A stretch of DNA of 64,000 bases, from contig NZ_JBPCCU010000001.1 in assembly GCF_050971785.1 (NCBI RefSeq), forward strand, positions 1,240,001 to 1,304,000, written 5' to 3'. Shown here piece by piece: positions 8,886 through 17,811 of the stretch. The notes beneath the pieces are model-generated. The model had not been told where the DNA came from. It did no database searches and saw nothing but the letters and a program-made list of their open reading frames with translations. Source of the stretch: Actinomadura_E scrupuli (GTDB taxonomy: Bacteria; Actinomycetota; Actinomycetes; Streptosporangiales; Streptosporangiaceae). A program made the position numbers and the translations under genes. Numbering within the stretch: the first letter of the stretch is position 1; every line of letters starts with the position of its first letter.

Positions 8886-9106
8886 ATAATTTGCAAATCA
8901 ATCGTCCGAGGAGGCCGGGCCGGGCCCGGCCGGTCTGCCGGCGCCCGTGATGCCCGTCTTCGCGGAGGTATTTGCTGCTCAGAAGGCGATCGTCCGGCCT
9001 GGAGCCTGCGCGCGCGGGGGCGGAGATTGTCGCGGTGGCCGCTGAGCTGGGCGACGTCTCATACGTCACAAGGTTGTCATTCGGGGCTTCCGGAAGGGAC
9101 TCCGGT

Positions 9107-9121
9107 GAGATTAGGATTCTC
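9107..9121. promoter_or_regulatory. Regulon operator before the dioxygenase operon
   Basis: GAGATTAGGATTCTC matches GAGAAT-N3-ATTCTC with one mismatch in the left half. A shorter GAGATTCTC at 9134-9142 follows and touches the start codon at 9143. Placed to control the dioxygenase-SDR-hydrolase operon. Confidence 0.72.
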
Positions 9122-9142
9122 GTACTAGGAAGGGAGATTCTC

Positions 9143-9949
9143 GTGATCGAGACGACAGCGCTGAGCCCGAACCTGGGCGTGGAGGTCACCGGCGTCGAGG
9201 ATTTGCTCGACGCCGCGCTGATCAGCCGGTGCCTGGAAGCACTGAAGTGGCGCGGAGTCCTGCTCATCCGTGGCCTGCACCTGGATGACGAAGCCCAGCT
9301 CGCCTTCAGCCGCAAGCTGGGCGAGGTCGTGACGCTGGGTGGAAACGAGATCTTCAAGGTTTCCCTCGACCCGGCGACGAACCCGTCCGCCGAGTACCTC
9401 AAGGGCACCTTCTTCTGGCACATGGACGGCACCACCGACCGGGTGCCCATCAAGGCGACCACTTTGACGGGCCGGCACGTGGCCATGGTGGGCGGCGGGA
9501 CCGCGTTCGCCAGCACCTACGCCGCCTACGAGAACCTGTCCGAAGAGGACCGCAAGCGCTACGACGATCTGCGCGTGGTGCACAGCTTCGAGGCGGCGCA
9601 GCGGCTGGTGAAGCCCGATCCGACCGAGAAGGAGCTCGCGATCTGGCGCACCCAGCGCCCGCAGGAGACGTCACTGGTCTGGAAGCGCCGCGACGGCCGC
9701 CGCTCGCTCGTGATCGGCGCGACGGCCGACCACATCGTCGGCATGGAGCCCGCCCGGAGCCGGGCGCTCCTTGACGAGCTTCTCGCCTGGTGCACTCAGG
9801 ACCGCTTCTGCTACACCCACGAGTGGCAGGTCGGCGACCTGGTGATGTGGGACAACACGGGCATGCTGCACCAGGCGCTGCCGTACGACGTCGCCTCCGA
9901 GCGAACCCTGCACCGGACCACCATCGTGGGCGACGAGGCACTCTCGTGA
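9143..9949 (+). CDS. TauD/TfdA-family Fe(II)/2-oxoglutarate dioxygenase
   Basis: Non-heme iron, 2-oxoglutarate-dependent dioxygenase of 268 residues. The iron-binding HxD is seen in FFWHMDGTTDRVP and the distal His and cosubstrate Arg in MLHQALPYDVASERTLHR. The family hydroxylates small acids such as taurine, phenoxyacetates or alkyl sulfates; the substrate here is unknown. The frame is open from 8972 but the GTG at 9143 has an AAGGGAG ribosome site and follows the operator. The stop overlaps the next gene's GTG. It may hydroxylate an acid at the entry of the pathway (inference). Confidence 0.88.
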   Translation: MIETTALSPNLGVEVTGVEDLLDAALISRCLEALKWRGVLLIRGLHLDDEAQLAFSRKLGEVVTLGGNEIFKVSLDPATNPSAEYLKGTFFWHMDGTTDRVPIKATTLTGRHVAMVGGGTAFASTYAAYENLSEEDRKRYDDLRVVHSFEAAQRLVKPDPTEKELAIWRTQRPQETSLVWKRRDGRRSLVIGATADHIVGMEPARSRALLDELLAWCTQDRFCYTHEWQVGDLVMWDNTGMLHQALPYDVASERTLHRTTIVGDEALS

Positions 9950-10650
9950 AGACCGCCGTCGTGACCGGTGGCGGCTCGGGCATCGGCCTGGCCATCAGCG
10001 AGCGGCTGAGCGCCGACGGCTACCACGTCGCCGTGCTCGATCTCAAACCCGGCGACACGGGGGTCTCCCAGGTGGCCGACGTGACGGACCCCGCACAGGT
10101 GAACGCCGCGCTGGCCGCCGTCAGGGAACGCCTGGGCCCGATCACCATCCTGGTCAACGCGGCCGGGCTGGACGGCTTCAAGCGCTTCTCCGACCTCACG
10201 TTCGAGGCCTGGCAGCGGGTGATCGACGTCAACCTGAACGGTGTCTTCCACTGCGTCCAGGGCGTGCTCCCCGACATGCTGGACGCCGGATGGGGGCGGA
10301 TCGTCAACATCTCCTCCTCGAGCGCGCACTCGGGCCAGGCGTTCATGGCGCACTACGTGGCGGCCAAGTCGGCGGTCAACGGGCTCACCAAGGCGCTGGC
10401 GCTGGAACTCGGGCCGAAGGGCATCACGGTGAACGCCGTGCCACCGGGTTTCATCGACACCCCGATGCTGCGCAGGGCCGAGCAGCGCAACCTGCTCGGC
10501 GGCTCGATAGCGGATCACATCGAGCGGACGCCCGTCCGTCGCGTGGGCCGGCCGGAGGACATCGCGGCCACCTGCGCGTTCCTGGTCGCCGACGAGGCCG
10601 GATACATCACGGGCCAGATCCTGGGCGTGAACGGCGGGCGCAACACATGA
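9946..10650 (+). CDS. SDR family oxidoreductase (FabG-like)
   Basis: Short-chain dehydrogenase of 234 residues. It has VVTGGGSGIGLA (NAD(P) binding), NAAG, the catalytic Ser in ISSSSAHSG, YVAAK (Tyr-x3-Lys) and a C-terminal GQILGVNGGR. The GTG start at 9946 overlaps the dioxygenase stop (GTGA), so the two are translationally coupled and may oxidise or reduce the hydroxylated product. The N-terminal insertion of mycofactocin-coupled SDRs is not present. Confidence 0.88.
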   Translation: MKTAVVTGGGSGIGLAISERLSADGYHVAVLDLKPGDTGVSQVADVTDPAQVNAALAAVRERLGPITILVNAAGLDGFKRFSDLTFEAWQRVIDVNLNGVFHCVQGVLPDMLDAGWGRIVNISSSSAHSGQAFMAHYVAAKSAVNGLTKALALELGPKGITVNAVPPGFIDTPMLRRAEQRNLLGGSIADHIERTPVRRVGRPEDIAATCAFLVADEAGYITGQILGVNGGRNT

Positions 10651-10690
10651 GCCGCGCCCCCTCGCCCGCGCAGGTCATGCCGATTCCGGC

Positions 10691-11599
10691 ATGACGCCCG
10701 AAGACGGCCCTGGGACGGCCCACGTCGTGGAGGTCGGCGGCGTTCCGATGTCGGCGCTGGTACGGGAGGCGCCGCGGCCCAGGGCGGTCGTCCTCGCCCT
10801 GCACGGCGGTGCGACGACCTCGGTGTACTTCGACGCCCCGAACCGGCCGCGGCTGTCGCTGCTCCGGACCGGCGCCGCGCTCGGCTTCACCGTCATCGCC
10901 CTCGACCGCCCGGGTTACGGTGACTCCGCCGCGCACGCCGGCCGGATGTTCCCGGCCGCCCGGCGCGTCGATCTCGCGTACGCGGCCGTGGAGCGGCTGC
11001 TCGCGTCGCGTCCCCGGGGCGCGGGTGTGTTCGTGATGGCGCATTCGAGGGGCTGCGATCTGGCGCTGCGGATGGCGGGCGACGAGCGGGGCGCGGATCT
11101 GCTGGGCCTGGAGCTCGCCGGCACCGGGCGGCGGATGCAGCCCCGGGCCGTCGCGGTCCAGGCGGCGAGAAGGGGAGCCGGCCCGTCGCCGAACGGTGCC
11201 GGAACCGGTCTGCGTGACCTGCTGTGGGGGCCGCCGGGCCTCTACCCGGCCGAGGTCGCCGGCGGCGCGGGCATCTCCTCTCCCGCTCCCGCCTACGAGG
11301 GCGTTGAGGCGGAGCGCTGGATGGAGGAGTTCCCGAGGCTCGCCGCCCGGGTGCGCATCCCGGTTCACTACACCCTCGGCGACCACGAGAGGTGGTGGCG
11401 AGCCGGGCCGGCGGCGCTGGCCGACGTCGCGGCCCTGTTCACCGCCTCCGCCCGGGTCGCCGTCCACGAGCAGGCGGGCGGCGGTCACAACCTGAGCCTC
11501 GGGCTGTCGGCTCTGTCGTATCACCTGCAGGTACTGTCGTTCGCCGAGGAATGCGTGCTGGCCCGAGAGAAGACTCTTAATTCCATAAATGGAGAATGA
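10691..11599 (+). CDS. Alpha/beta hydrolase
   Basis: Alpha/beta-hydrolase-fold protein, 302 residues. An oxyanion region LALHGGATTSVYF is followed by a nucleophile elbow AHSRG, in which the usual first Gly is Ala. An acid Asp is seen in YTLGDHERWW and a His in GGGHNLSLG near the C terminus, so a Ser-Asp-His triad is plausible. Likely an esterase, thioesterase or C-C hydrolase; substrate unknown. It follows the SDR by 40 bases. Its stop codon lies inside the operator of the next gene (11592-11606). Confidence 0.8.
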   Translation: MTPEDGPGTAHVVEVGGVPMSALVREAPRPRAVVLALHGGATTSVYFDAPNRPRLSLLRTGAALGFTVIALDRPGYGDSAAHAGRMFPAARRVDLAYAAVERLLASRPRGAGVFVMAHSRGCDLALRMAGDERGADLLGLELAGTGRRMQPRAVAVQAARRGAGPSPNGAGTGLRDLLWGPPGLYPAEVAGGAGISSPAPAYEGVEAERWMEEFPRLAARVRIPVHYTLGDHERWWRAGPAALADVAALFTASARVAVHEQAGGGHNLSLGLSALSYHLQVLSFAEECVLAREKTLNSINGE

Positions 11600-11606
11600 T
11601 ATTCTC
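11592..11606. promoter_or_regulatory. Regulon operator before the 11.6-kb ligase
   Basis: GAGAATGATATTCTC, an exact GAGAAT-N3-ATTCTC dyad, extended by one base on each side (GG...CC). It overlaps the stop codon of the hydrolase gene (11597-11599) and ends five bases before the ligase ATG. Confidence 0.88.
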
Positions 11607-11611
11607 CAGCC

Positions 11612-12931
11612 ATGTATCACCTGGGATGGCAGGCGGAGCAGCAGCCCGATGCGGTCGCGGTCATCGAGAGCGGCGGCCGGACCGTGTCCTACGCCGAACT
11701 CGACGCGCGCTCACGTCACCTCGCGGCGGCGCTCGGCAAGAAGCCGGGAGACTCGATCGCCATCCGGATGCCCAACGGCGCGGCGTTCCTCGAGGTCGCC
11801 TGGGCCGCACAGCGTTCGGGCCTTTACTACACGCCGGTCAACGCACACCTGCTTCCCGCCGAGATCGACGAGATGGTGGAGGGGAAGCTGCTGGTCACCG
11901 AGGAGGTGTACGAGCGCCTTCTCGCCACGCCCGTCACGCGGGAGCCGGAGGAGTGCGAGGGGCGGGAGCTGCTCTACTCCGGGGGCACGACCGGGCGTCC
12001 CAAGCCCGTGCGCAAGCCGCTCACCGCGGGCCCGATGGGCGACCAGGCGGACGCGTGCGTGCAGATCGCGCTGGGTCTGGCCCGGTACGGCATGGGCCCC
12101 GGCACCGTCTACCTCTCACCGGCCCCGCTCTACCACGCGGCGCCGCTCGTGTACTGCATGTCGCTGCTCAGACTGGGCGGCACCCTCGTCGTCATGGACC
12201 GCTTCGACGCGGCCGGCTGCCTGGAGCTGATCGAACGGCACCGGGTCACGCACGCCCAGTTCGTCCCGACGATGTTCGTCCGGCTCCTGAAGCTGCCGGC
12301 CGAGGAGCGCGCCAGGGACCTGAGCAGCCTGCGGCTGGTCTTCCACAGTGCCGCGCCCTGCCCGGTCGAGGTCAAACGGCGGATGCTCGACTGGTTCGGC
12401 CCGATCATCCACGAGTACTACTCCGGGACCGAGGGGTACGGCCACACGGCCATCGGGCCGCAGGAGTGGCTGGCGCACCCGGGGTCGGTGGGCAAGCCCA
12501 CCGGCGACGTCCATATCGAGGACGGCGTGGTCTACTTCGGCGAGCGCACCCTGGGCGACGTCGGATACCTCGATGACGACGGCTATCTCTATCTGACCGA
12601 CAGGGTCGCGCACATGATCGTGTCCGGTGGCGTCAACATCTATCCGCAGGAGGCCGAGAACGTCCTGGTGATGCACCCGGACGTCGCCGACGTCGCGGTG
12701 ATCGGGGTCCCGGACCCGGAGATGGGCGAGCGGGTCCTCGCGGTGGTCGAGCCGGCGGCCGACGTGACCGAGGAGGAGCTTCTCGCGTACTGCCGGGAGC
12801 GGCTCGCCTCGTACAAGTGCCCGCGCGGCGTCGACTTCGTGCCGGAGCTGCCCAGGGACCCCAGCGGAAAGCTGCGCAAGGGCCTCCTGCGGGAGGCGTA
12901 CTGGCAGGACCACGACACCAGGATCGTCTGA
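11612..12931 (+). CDS. AMP-forming acyl-CoA ligase (compact)
   Basis: ANL-superfamily acid:CoA ligase. It has the P-loop YSGGTTGRPK, YYSGTEGYG (A5 motif), LTDRVAHMIVSGGVNIYPQE and the C-terminal catalytic Lys in RDPSGKLRK. At 439 residues it is short for the family; the region between the N terminus and the P-loop is reduced. The start codon lies directly behind the operator and lacks a clear ribosome site, suggesting a leaderless or near-leaderless message. It ends convergent with the 12987-13760 gene over a hairpin. Confidence 0.9.
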   Translation: MYHLGWQAEQQPDAVAVIESGGRTVSYAELDARSRHLAAALGKKPGDSIAIRMPNGAAFLEVAWAAQRSGLYYTPVNAHLLPAEIDEMVEGKLLVTEEVYERLLATPVTREPEECEGRELLYSGGTTGRPKPVRKPLTAGPMGDQADACVQIALGLARYGMGPGTVYLSPAPLYHAAPLVYCMSLLRLGGTLVVMDRFDAAGCLELIERHRVTHAQFVPTMFVRLLKLPAEERARDLSSLRLVFHSAAPCPVEVKRRMLDWFGPIIHEYYSGTEGYGHTAIGPQEWLAHPGSVGKPTGDVHIEDGVVYFGERTLGDVGYLDDDGYLYLTDRVAHMIVSGGVNIYPQEAENVLVMHPDVADVAVIGVPDPEMGERVLAVVEPAADVTEEELLAYCRERLASYKCPRGVDFVPELPRDPSGKLRKGLLREAYWQDHDTRIV

Positions 12932-12958
12932 ACGGCCGGCCAGGCCGGCGGTACCCCC

Positions 12959-12986
12959 GCCCGGTGCGGCTCCGCGAGCACCGGGC
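12959..12986. terminator. Bidirectional hairpin between convergent genes
   Basis: Exact 9-bp inverted repeat, GCCCGGTGC at 12959-12967 and GCACCGGGC at 12978-12986, with a 10-base loop. It fills the 55-base gap between the convergent ligase (+) and hydrolase-like gene (-). No U-run, as is usual in actinomycetes. Confidence 0.65.
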
Positions 12987-13760
12987 CTACGGCGGAGAGA
13001 TCGGCAGCCGCTCCGCGTCACCACGGCCGGTGGCGGTGCCGGGCCCGCCGTGCGTGTCGGGACGGTCGCCGGCCAGGAAGGGGGCCATCGTCGCCACCGC
13101 CTCCTGGTGGAGCGTGGTCGCGTCCGGCAGGACGCGCAGGTCCACCGTGACGCCGGACCGTGCGGCCCGGGCGGCGAACGCCAGCGAATCGTCCAGCAGG
13201 GGATCGGTGCCCGCCGTCAGGAGCTGGACCGGCGGCAGGCCGTGCAGGTTGGCGAAGAGCGGGCTCACCAGGGGGTCGGCCAGCCGGCTGCCGGCGGCGT
13301 ACCGCGTGACGTGCCGCCGGAGCTCGACGACGTCGAAGGTGGGATCGGCGCCCGCGTTGAGACTGAGGCTCGGCGCCTCCAGGGTCAGGTCGAGCAGCGC
13401 CGAGACCAGCACCGCGCGGCGGGGGAGGGGAGCGCCGAGATCGCGCAGGCGGATCAGCAGCGCCGCAACGAGCCCGGCACCCGCCCGCTCGCCCGCCACC
13501 ACCACCGGGCCGGAGGCCCGGCAGTGGCGGTAGGCGGCCTGGACGTCCTCGAGTGCCGCGGGGAAGGTGGGCCGGTGGCGGGCGCAGACGACGGCGGCCC
13601 CGGTCCGCAGGGCGAGGGGTGCGGCCAGATCGAGTGCCGCATGCGGGGTGCCACTGAGGTCGCGGTCACCTCGCAGATACAGGACGACCGTCTCGACGGG
13701 GCCCGGGGGGCGCACGACCGGTCCCACCGGGCTCGCTTCGATCCGCAGGTCACTTACCAC
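12987..13760 (-). CDS. HSL-type alpha/beta hydrolase fold, active site apparently lost
   Basis: About 257 residues resembling hormone-sensitive-lipase-type (alpha/beta hydrolase fold 3) esterases. The oxyanion HGGG is replaced by LRGD in VVLYLRGDRD, and the nucleophile elbow GDSAGG is replaced by GERAGAG, so no Ser is present there. The acid segment TAGTDPLLDD and a C-terminal His (ATTLHQE) remain. It probably binds rather than hydrolyses, unless another residue serves. The GTG at 13760 overlaps the upstream crotonase stop by 11 bases; a longer open frame to 14054 lies inside that gene. Confidence 0.75.
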   Translation of the reverse strand: MVSDLRIEASPVGPVVRPPGPVETVVLYLRGDRDLSGTPHAALDLAAPLALRTGAAVVCARHRPTFPAALEDVQAAYRHCRASGPVVVAGERAGAGLVAALLIRLRDLGAPLPRRAVLVSALLDLTLEAPSLSLNAGADPTFDVVELRRHVTRYAAGSRLADPLVSPLFANLHGLPPVQLLTAGTDPLLDDSLAFAARAARSGVTVDLRVLPDATTLHQEAVATMAPFLAGDRPDTHGGPGTATGRGDAERLPISPP

Positions 13761-14469
13761 GCCGCATCGCCCTTTCCACTGCCTGCCAGTGCTCGTCGGC
13801 CACCCAGAGGCGCGCGAAGGTGCGCGCCGCCTCTTCCGCGGAGACGGCACCCGACGTGATGTGCTTGACCTCCCGGGTGGGCCCGTCGGCGAGCGACCTG
13901 GCCAGGGAGCGCCAGCCCTCCGCGAAGGAGGCCCGCGGCAGGACCTGGTCCACCAGCCCCAGTTGCCCGGCCTCGGCGGCGCCGAGCAGGGAGCCGGTGC
14001 CGGCGAGCAGGAGGGCCCTGCCTCTGCCGACCAGCGCGGCGAGCCGTTCGGCACCGCCCCAGGCCGGCATGATCGCGAGGGTCGCCTGGGTGAATCCGAT
14101 CTTTATGTCGTCGGCGGCCACCCGGATGTCGGCGGCCACCGCGACCTCGGCCCCGCCGCCCAGGGCATGGCCGTTCAGCGCGGCGATCACCGGGGCGGGG
14201 AAGGCCGCGAGCCGATCGCAGATCCGCCGCATCCGCAGCGCCATGGCCGTCGCCTCGTCCTCGGTACGGATCGCGGCCAGTTCCTTCAGGTCGCCTCCTG
14301 AGACGAACGCCCGGTCGCCCGCCCCGGTGATGACGAGGGCCCGGGCGCCGGCCGCCGCGTCGAGGGCCTTCTCCAGCTCGCCCATCGTGGCCGGCGCGAT
14401 GGCGTTGCGGGCCTGGGGGCGGTTGATGGTGATGACCGCCAGCCCCTGCTCCAGCTCAAGATCTACCAT
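13750..14469 (-). CDS. Enoyl-CoA hydratase/isomerase family protein
   Basis: Crotonase-fold protein of 239 residues. It has the N-terminal ITINRPQARNAI, the oxyanion-hole loops FVSGGDLKEL and NGHALGGGAEVAVAADIR, and the usual helical C terminus. The catalytic-Glu segment reads IMPAWGGAERL. The ATG at 14469 is preceded by GGAGAGG at a good distance. The open frame continues far upstream through the AraC gene in another frame, which is not coding. First gene of a two-gene minus-strand operon with the hydrolase-like gene. Confidence 0.88.
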   Translation of the reverse strand: MVDLELEQGLAVITINRPQARNAIAPATMGELEKALDAAAGARALVITGAGDRAFVSGGDLKELAAIRTEDEATAMALRMRRICDRLAAFPAPVIAALNGHALGGGAEVAVAADIRVAADDIKIGFTQATLAIMPAWGGAERLAALVGRGRALLLAGTGSLLGAAEAGQLGLVDQVLPRASFAEGWRSLARSLADGPTREVKHITSGAVSAEEAARTFARLWVADEHWQAVERAMRRGK

Positions 14470-14487
14470 GCCAGCCTCTCCAGCGGT

Positions 14488-14502
14488 GATATGAGCATTC
14501 TC
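14488..14502. promoter_or_regulatory. Weak regulon operator before the crotonase gene
   Basis: GATATGAGCATTCTC: right half exact, left half three of six. An overlapping palindrome ATGAG-CATT-CTCAT (14491-14504) is exact. It lies 19 bases upstream of the crotonase ATG on the minus strand. Confidence 0.45.
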
Positions 14503-14666
14503 ATTTTTCGCGAACAGTATATTCGCCGATGGGGGCCGCAATCCAGATGGACGCCGATCTACCTGTCCGGCCCGGGCACGGTCCGGCGGCCCCTGGACGG
14601 CATGACCTGATCCGGGCCGAGCCGGTGTCGTCCCGCCTCGACGGCACCTCCGGACGCGCCGCGTCC

Positions 14667-15500
14667 TCAGGTGCTCGCCGTCTTCGGCCTCTCCTGGCGG
14701 AAGGCGGTGGGCGTCTGCCCGGAGTAGGCCTGGAAGGCCCGGCTGAAGGCGCTCGCGCTGTCGAATCCCACGGCCGTGGCCACGCCGAGCACGGTGTCGT
14801 CGCGCCGGATCAGCAGCGTCATGGCGTGCAGCAGCCTGCTGTGCAGGAGGTACTGGCGCCACGTCATGCCGGTCGCGGTGCGGAACCGGCGCCGCAGGGT
14901 GCGCTCGGAGACGGCGGCGGCACGGCAGACCTCGTCGAGCGAGACCGAGGCCAGGTGCTCGTCGGTGTACCGCATGACCGCCGTGATCAGCGGGTCCGGG
15001 CTGGTCGGCAGGTAGAAGGGCCGCTCGTGGTCCAGGCGTTCGAGGACGAGGCCGGCCAGGGTCTCGAAGTAGGAGTCGGCGGTGGCGTCGCTGGCCGGGC
15101 GGCCTATCGGCCAGCGCGCGGCATAAATGATCATCTCTCGGAAGACCGGCTCCACCGGCAGGACCCTGGCCCGCCCCGCCGTGTCGCGTACCAGCCCTGG
15201 ATCGAAGAACACCGAGACGGTCCTGGCCTTGTCGAAGGAGCTCTTGTGCGCGAGCCCGGCCGGTATCCACACCGCCTGCCGGGACGGCAGGCGGTGGCGC
15301 GCCGCCCTGGTCTCGACCTCGACGATCCCCTCGAAGGCGTACTCGAGCTGGTGCAGGTCGTGACGGTGCCACGAGGTGGCGGCGGTGTCGCCCTCGTACG
15401 AGTACGACCCCGCGGCCACTCCCGCCTCGCCGCGCAGTGCCACCCATCGGGAGGTGGCCGCGGGGGGCGGTGAATCGGCCGTTCGCGCAAAGCCGGTCAT
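14667..15500 (-). CDS. AraC-family transcriptional regulator
   Basis: Protein of 277 residues with an N-terminal cupin sensing domain (HRHDLHQLEYAFEG, VWIPAGLAHKSSF) and a C-terminal AraC/XylS double helix-turn-helix (SLDEVCRAAAVSERTLRRRFR; VLGVATAVGFDSASAFSRAFQ). Divergent from the methyltransferase gene 75 bases away, which it may control. It has no copy of the regulon operator in front and need not belong to the island. Confidence 0.9.
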   Translation of the reverse strand: MTGFARTADSPPPAATSRWVALRGEAGVAAGSYSYEGDTAATSWHRHDLHQLEYAFEGIVEVETRAARHRLPSRQAVWIPAGLAHKSSFDKARTVSVFFDPGLVRDTAGRARVLPVEPVFREMIIYAARWPIGRPASDATADSYFETLAGLVLERLDHERPFYLPTSPDPLITAVMRYTDEHLASVSLDEVCRAAAVSERTLRRRFRTATGMTWRQYLLHSRLLHAMTLLIRRDDTVLGVATAVGFDSASAFSRAFQAYSGQTPTAFRQERPKTAST

Positions 15501-15575
15501 CGCCGATGACTGTACTCATGGAGGTATGACTCCCGCCTACCGGCCGTACCGTCCGGCCGACCCGGAGGCCGCGCG

Positions 15576-16151
15576 ATGAACCAGTCCCACCTGACCTACC
15601 TGGCGAGCCCCGAATGGGCCCGGACGCTGCGCACCGAACTGCTGCCCTGGCTGCAGGAGACGGCCGACCTCGGCGACGACGTGCTGGAGATCGGACCCGG
15701 TCCCGGGCTCACCACGGACCTGCTCCTGCGACTGACCGCCAAGGTGACCGCCATCGAGATCGACCCCGGCCTCGCCGCGCAACTGCGCACCAGGCTCCAG
15801 GACGCTCCCGTGGAGGTCGTCCAGGGCGACGCCACCACCGTCGATCTGGCGCCCGGCCGGTTCTCGGCGGCGACCTGCTTCTCGATGCTGCACCACATGG
15901 AGTCACCGGAGGAGCAGGACCGGCTGTTCGCACGGCTGCACCACGTCCTTCGTCCCGGCGCGGTACTCCTGGGAGTCGACTCCCTCGACACGGAGCTGAT
16001 CCGGGGCGGCCATATCGACGACACCTTCGTCCCGGTCGACCCCGACACCCTCGACCGGCGGCTCCAGGCGGCGGGGTTCACCGACGTCACCGTGACCAGG
16101 ACGAACGAGCACCAGTTCCGGTTCAGCGCGCGGAAGCCGCTGGATCTCTAG
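15576..16151 (+). CDS. Class I SAM-dependent methyltransferase
   Basis: Methyltransferase of 191 residues with the SAM-binding motif I VLEIGPGPGLTTDLLL, acidic motif AIEIDPGL, VVQGDATTV and FSAATCFSMLHHM. It belongs to the small UbiE/COQ5-like group; the acceptor is unknown. Divergent from the AraC regulator. The downstream gap 16152-16237 carries a regulon operator for the next gene. Confidence 0.85.
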   Translation: MNQSHLTYLASPEWARTLRTELLPWLQETADLGDDVLEIGPGPGLTTDLLLRLTAKVTAIEIDPGLAAQLRTRLQDAPVEVVQGDATTVDLAPGRFSAATCFSMLHHMESPEEQDRLFARLHHVLRPGAVLLGVDSLDTELIRGGHIDDTFVPVDPDTLDRRLQAAGFTDVTVTRTNEHQFRFSARKPLDL

Positions 16152-16199
16152 GTCCCGGCCGCGGGCCGGCAAGTCTTGGAATTTCCCTTCTCTGACTGA

Positions 16200-16214
16200 G
16201 AGAGTGTAGTTCTC
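16200..16214. promoter_or_regulatory. Regulon operator before the 16.2-kb ligase
   Basis: GAGAGTGTAGTTCTC matches GAGAAT-N3-ATTCTC with one change in each half. It lies 23 bases upstream of the ligase ATG, with the ribosome site between. Confidence 0.68.
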
Positions 16215-16237
16215 GTCTCACGGAGGGAACCCTCACC

Positions 16238-17782
16238 ATGCGAACGATCCCCGCCGAGCTGGTCAAGCGGTACGAAGCCGAGGGCTGGTGGACTCAGGAC
16301 ACGATCGGTGACCTCCTGGCGCGTGGGCTCGCCGCAGCTCCCGAGGCCGCGTTCCGCGTGCACTCGGCCGTACGGCCGTGGTCGGGGACCTTCCGTGACG
16401 TCGAGCGGGTCGCGCGCAGGCTGGCCGGGGGCCTGCGCGCGCGAGGCGTCGGCCCCGGTGACGTGATCGCGTTCCAGCTGCCCAACTGGATGGAGGCCGC
16501 CGCGGTCTTCTGGGCATCGGCGTTCCTGGGTGCGGCCGTGGTGCCGGTCGTCCACTTCTACGGGCGCAAGGAGCTCGGCTACATCCTGGACGCGATCGAG
16601 CCTCGCGTCTTCGTCACGGCCGAGCGGTTCGGGCGGATGGAGTGCCAGCCCGACCTGTACGCGGAAGTGCCCATCGTCGGTGTGGTGGGGCGCGACTTCG
16701 ACGACCTGCTCAGTGCCGACCCCATGCCCGGCACCGTCGCGGCGGACCCGGCGGGCCCCGCTCTGATCGCGTTCACCTCCGGCACCACACGCGATCCCAA
16801 GGGCGTCGTCCACAGCCATCGGACGCTCGGCTGCGAGACGCGCCAGCTCGCCGGGCTCTACCCGCCCGACCGGGGCCGGCAGCTCACCGCGACCCCCGTG
16901 GGGCACTTCATGGGCATGGTGAACGCCTTCCTGATCCCGGTGCTGGACGGTACGCCGGTGAACCTCACCGACGTCTGGGACCCGGGCCGGGCGCTGGCGC
17001 TGATGACGGGCGAGGGCCTCACGGTGGGAGGCGGCGCGACCTACTACGTCACGAGCCTCCTCGACCATCCCGACTTCACGGCCCGGCATCTGCCGCACAT
17101 GAAGTACGTGGGCCTCGGCGGCTCGTCGGTCCCGGCGGCGGTCACCACCCGGCTGGCGGATCTCGGCATCACGGTGTTCCGCTCCTACGGCAGTACCGAG
17201 CACCCGTCGATCACGGGCTCGCGGCACACCGCGCCCGAGCGCAAGCGGCTGTACACCGACGGGAACGTCCTGCCCGGCGCGGAGATCCGGCTGGACGCCG
17301 ACGGCGAGATCCTCAGCCGGGGCCCGGATCTGTGCCTCGGCTACACCGACGAGGCCCTGACCGAGGCGGCGTTCGACGAGGACGGCTGGTACCGCACGGG
17401 TGACATCGGCGTGATCGACGAGGACGGCTACCTCACGATCACCGACCGCAAGGCCGACTTCATCATCCGCGGTGGCGAGAACATCAGCGCTCTGGAGGTC
17501 GAGGAGGTGCTTCTCGCGATGCCCGGTATCGCGGAGGCCGCGGTGGTGGCCGCTCCCGACCCGCGACTCGGTGAACACGCCGCGGCGGTCGTACGGCTGA
17601 GGCTCGAATTCCCCCTCCCCACGATGGACGAGCTGCGGGCCCATCTCCACAGGTCAGGGCTGGCCCGGCAGAAATGGCCGGAGGAACTGCACGCCGTGGA
17701 CGACTTTCCGCGCACCGCCAGCGGCAAGATCCAGAAGTTCCTTCTCCGTCAAGACATTGCAGTACGCCAGGGTCGAGAATAA
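16238..17782 (+). CDS. AMP-forming acyl-CoA ligase
   Basis: Acid:CoA ligase of 514 residues. It has FTSGTTRDPKGVVHSH (P-loop), RSYGSTEHPSITG, YRTGDIGVIDEDGYLTITDRKADFIIRGGENIS and the catalytic Lys in RTASGKIQKF. The ATG at 16238 follows CGGAGGG. Its stop codon overlaps the operator of the next operon (17775-17789). It activates an unknown carboxylic acid; resemblance is to medium-chain or cyclohexanecarboxylate-type ligases. Confidence 0.92.
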   Translation: MRTIPAELVKRYEAEGWWTQDTIGDLLARGLAAAPEAAFRVHSAVRPWSGTFRDVERVARRLAGGLRARGVGPGDVIAFQLPNWMEAAAVFWASAFLGAAVVPVVHFYGRKELGYILDAIEPRVFVTAERFGRMECQPDLYAEVPIVGVVGRDFDDLLSADPMPGTVAADPAGPALIAFTSGTTRDPKGVVHSHRTLGCETRQLAGLYPPDRGRQLTATPVGHFMGMVNAFLIPVLDGTPVNLTDVWDPGRALALMTGEGLTVGGGATYYVTSLLDHPDFTARHLPHMKYVGLGGSSVPAAVTTRLADLGITVFRSYGSTEHPSITGSRHTAPERKRLYTDGNVLPGAEIRLDADGEILSRGPDLCLGYTDEALTEAAFDEDGWYRTGDIGVIDEDGYLTITDRKADFIIRGGENISALEVEEVLLAMPGIAEAAVVAAPDPRLGEHAAAVVRLRLEFPLPTMDELRAHLHRSGLARQKWPEELHAVDDFPRTASGKIQKFLLRQDIAVRQGRE

Positions 17783-17789
17783 GATTCTC
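17775..17789. promoter_or_regulatory. Regulon operator before the amidohydrolase-mutase operon
   Basis: GAGAATAAGATTCTC, exact dyad, extended by one base pair on each side (C...G). It overlaps the upstream ligase stop (17780-17782) and precedes the GGGAGG ribosome site of the amidohydrolase. Confidence 0.88.
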
Positions 17790-17811
17790 GCAATCAGCAA
17801 GGGAGGATCTC

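Noticed and set aside
9946..10650. Idea that this SDR is a mycofactocin-coupled dehydrogenase
   Set aside because: It lacks the characteristic N-terminal insertion of that SDR subfamily and looks like an ordinary FabG-type enzyme.
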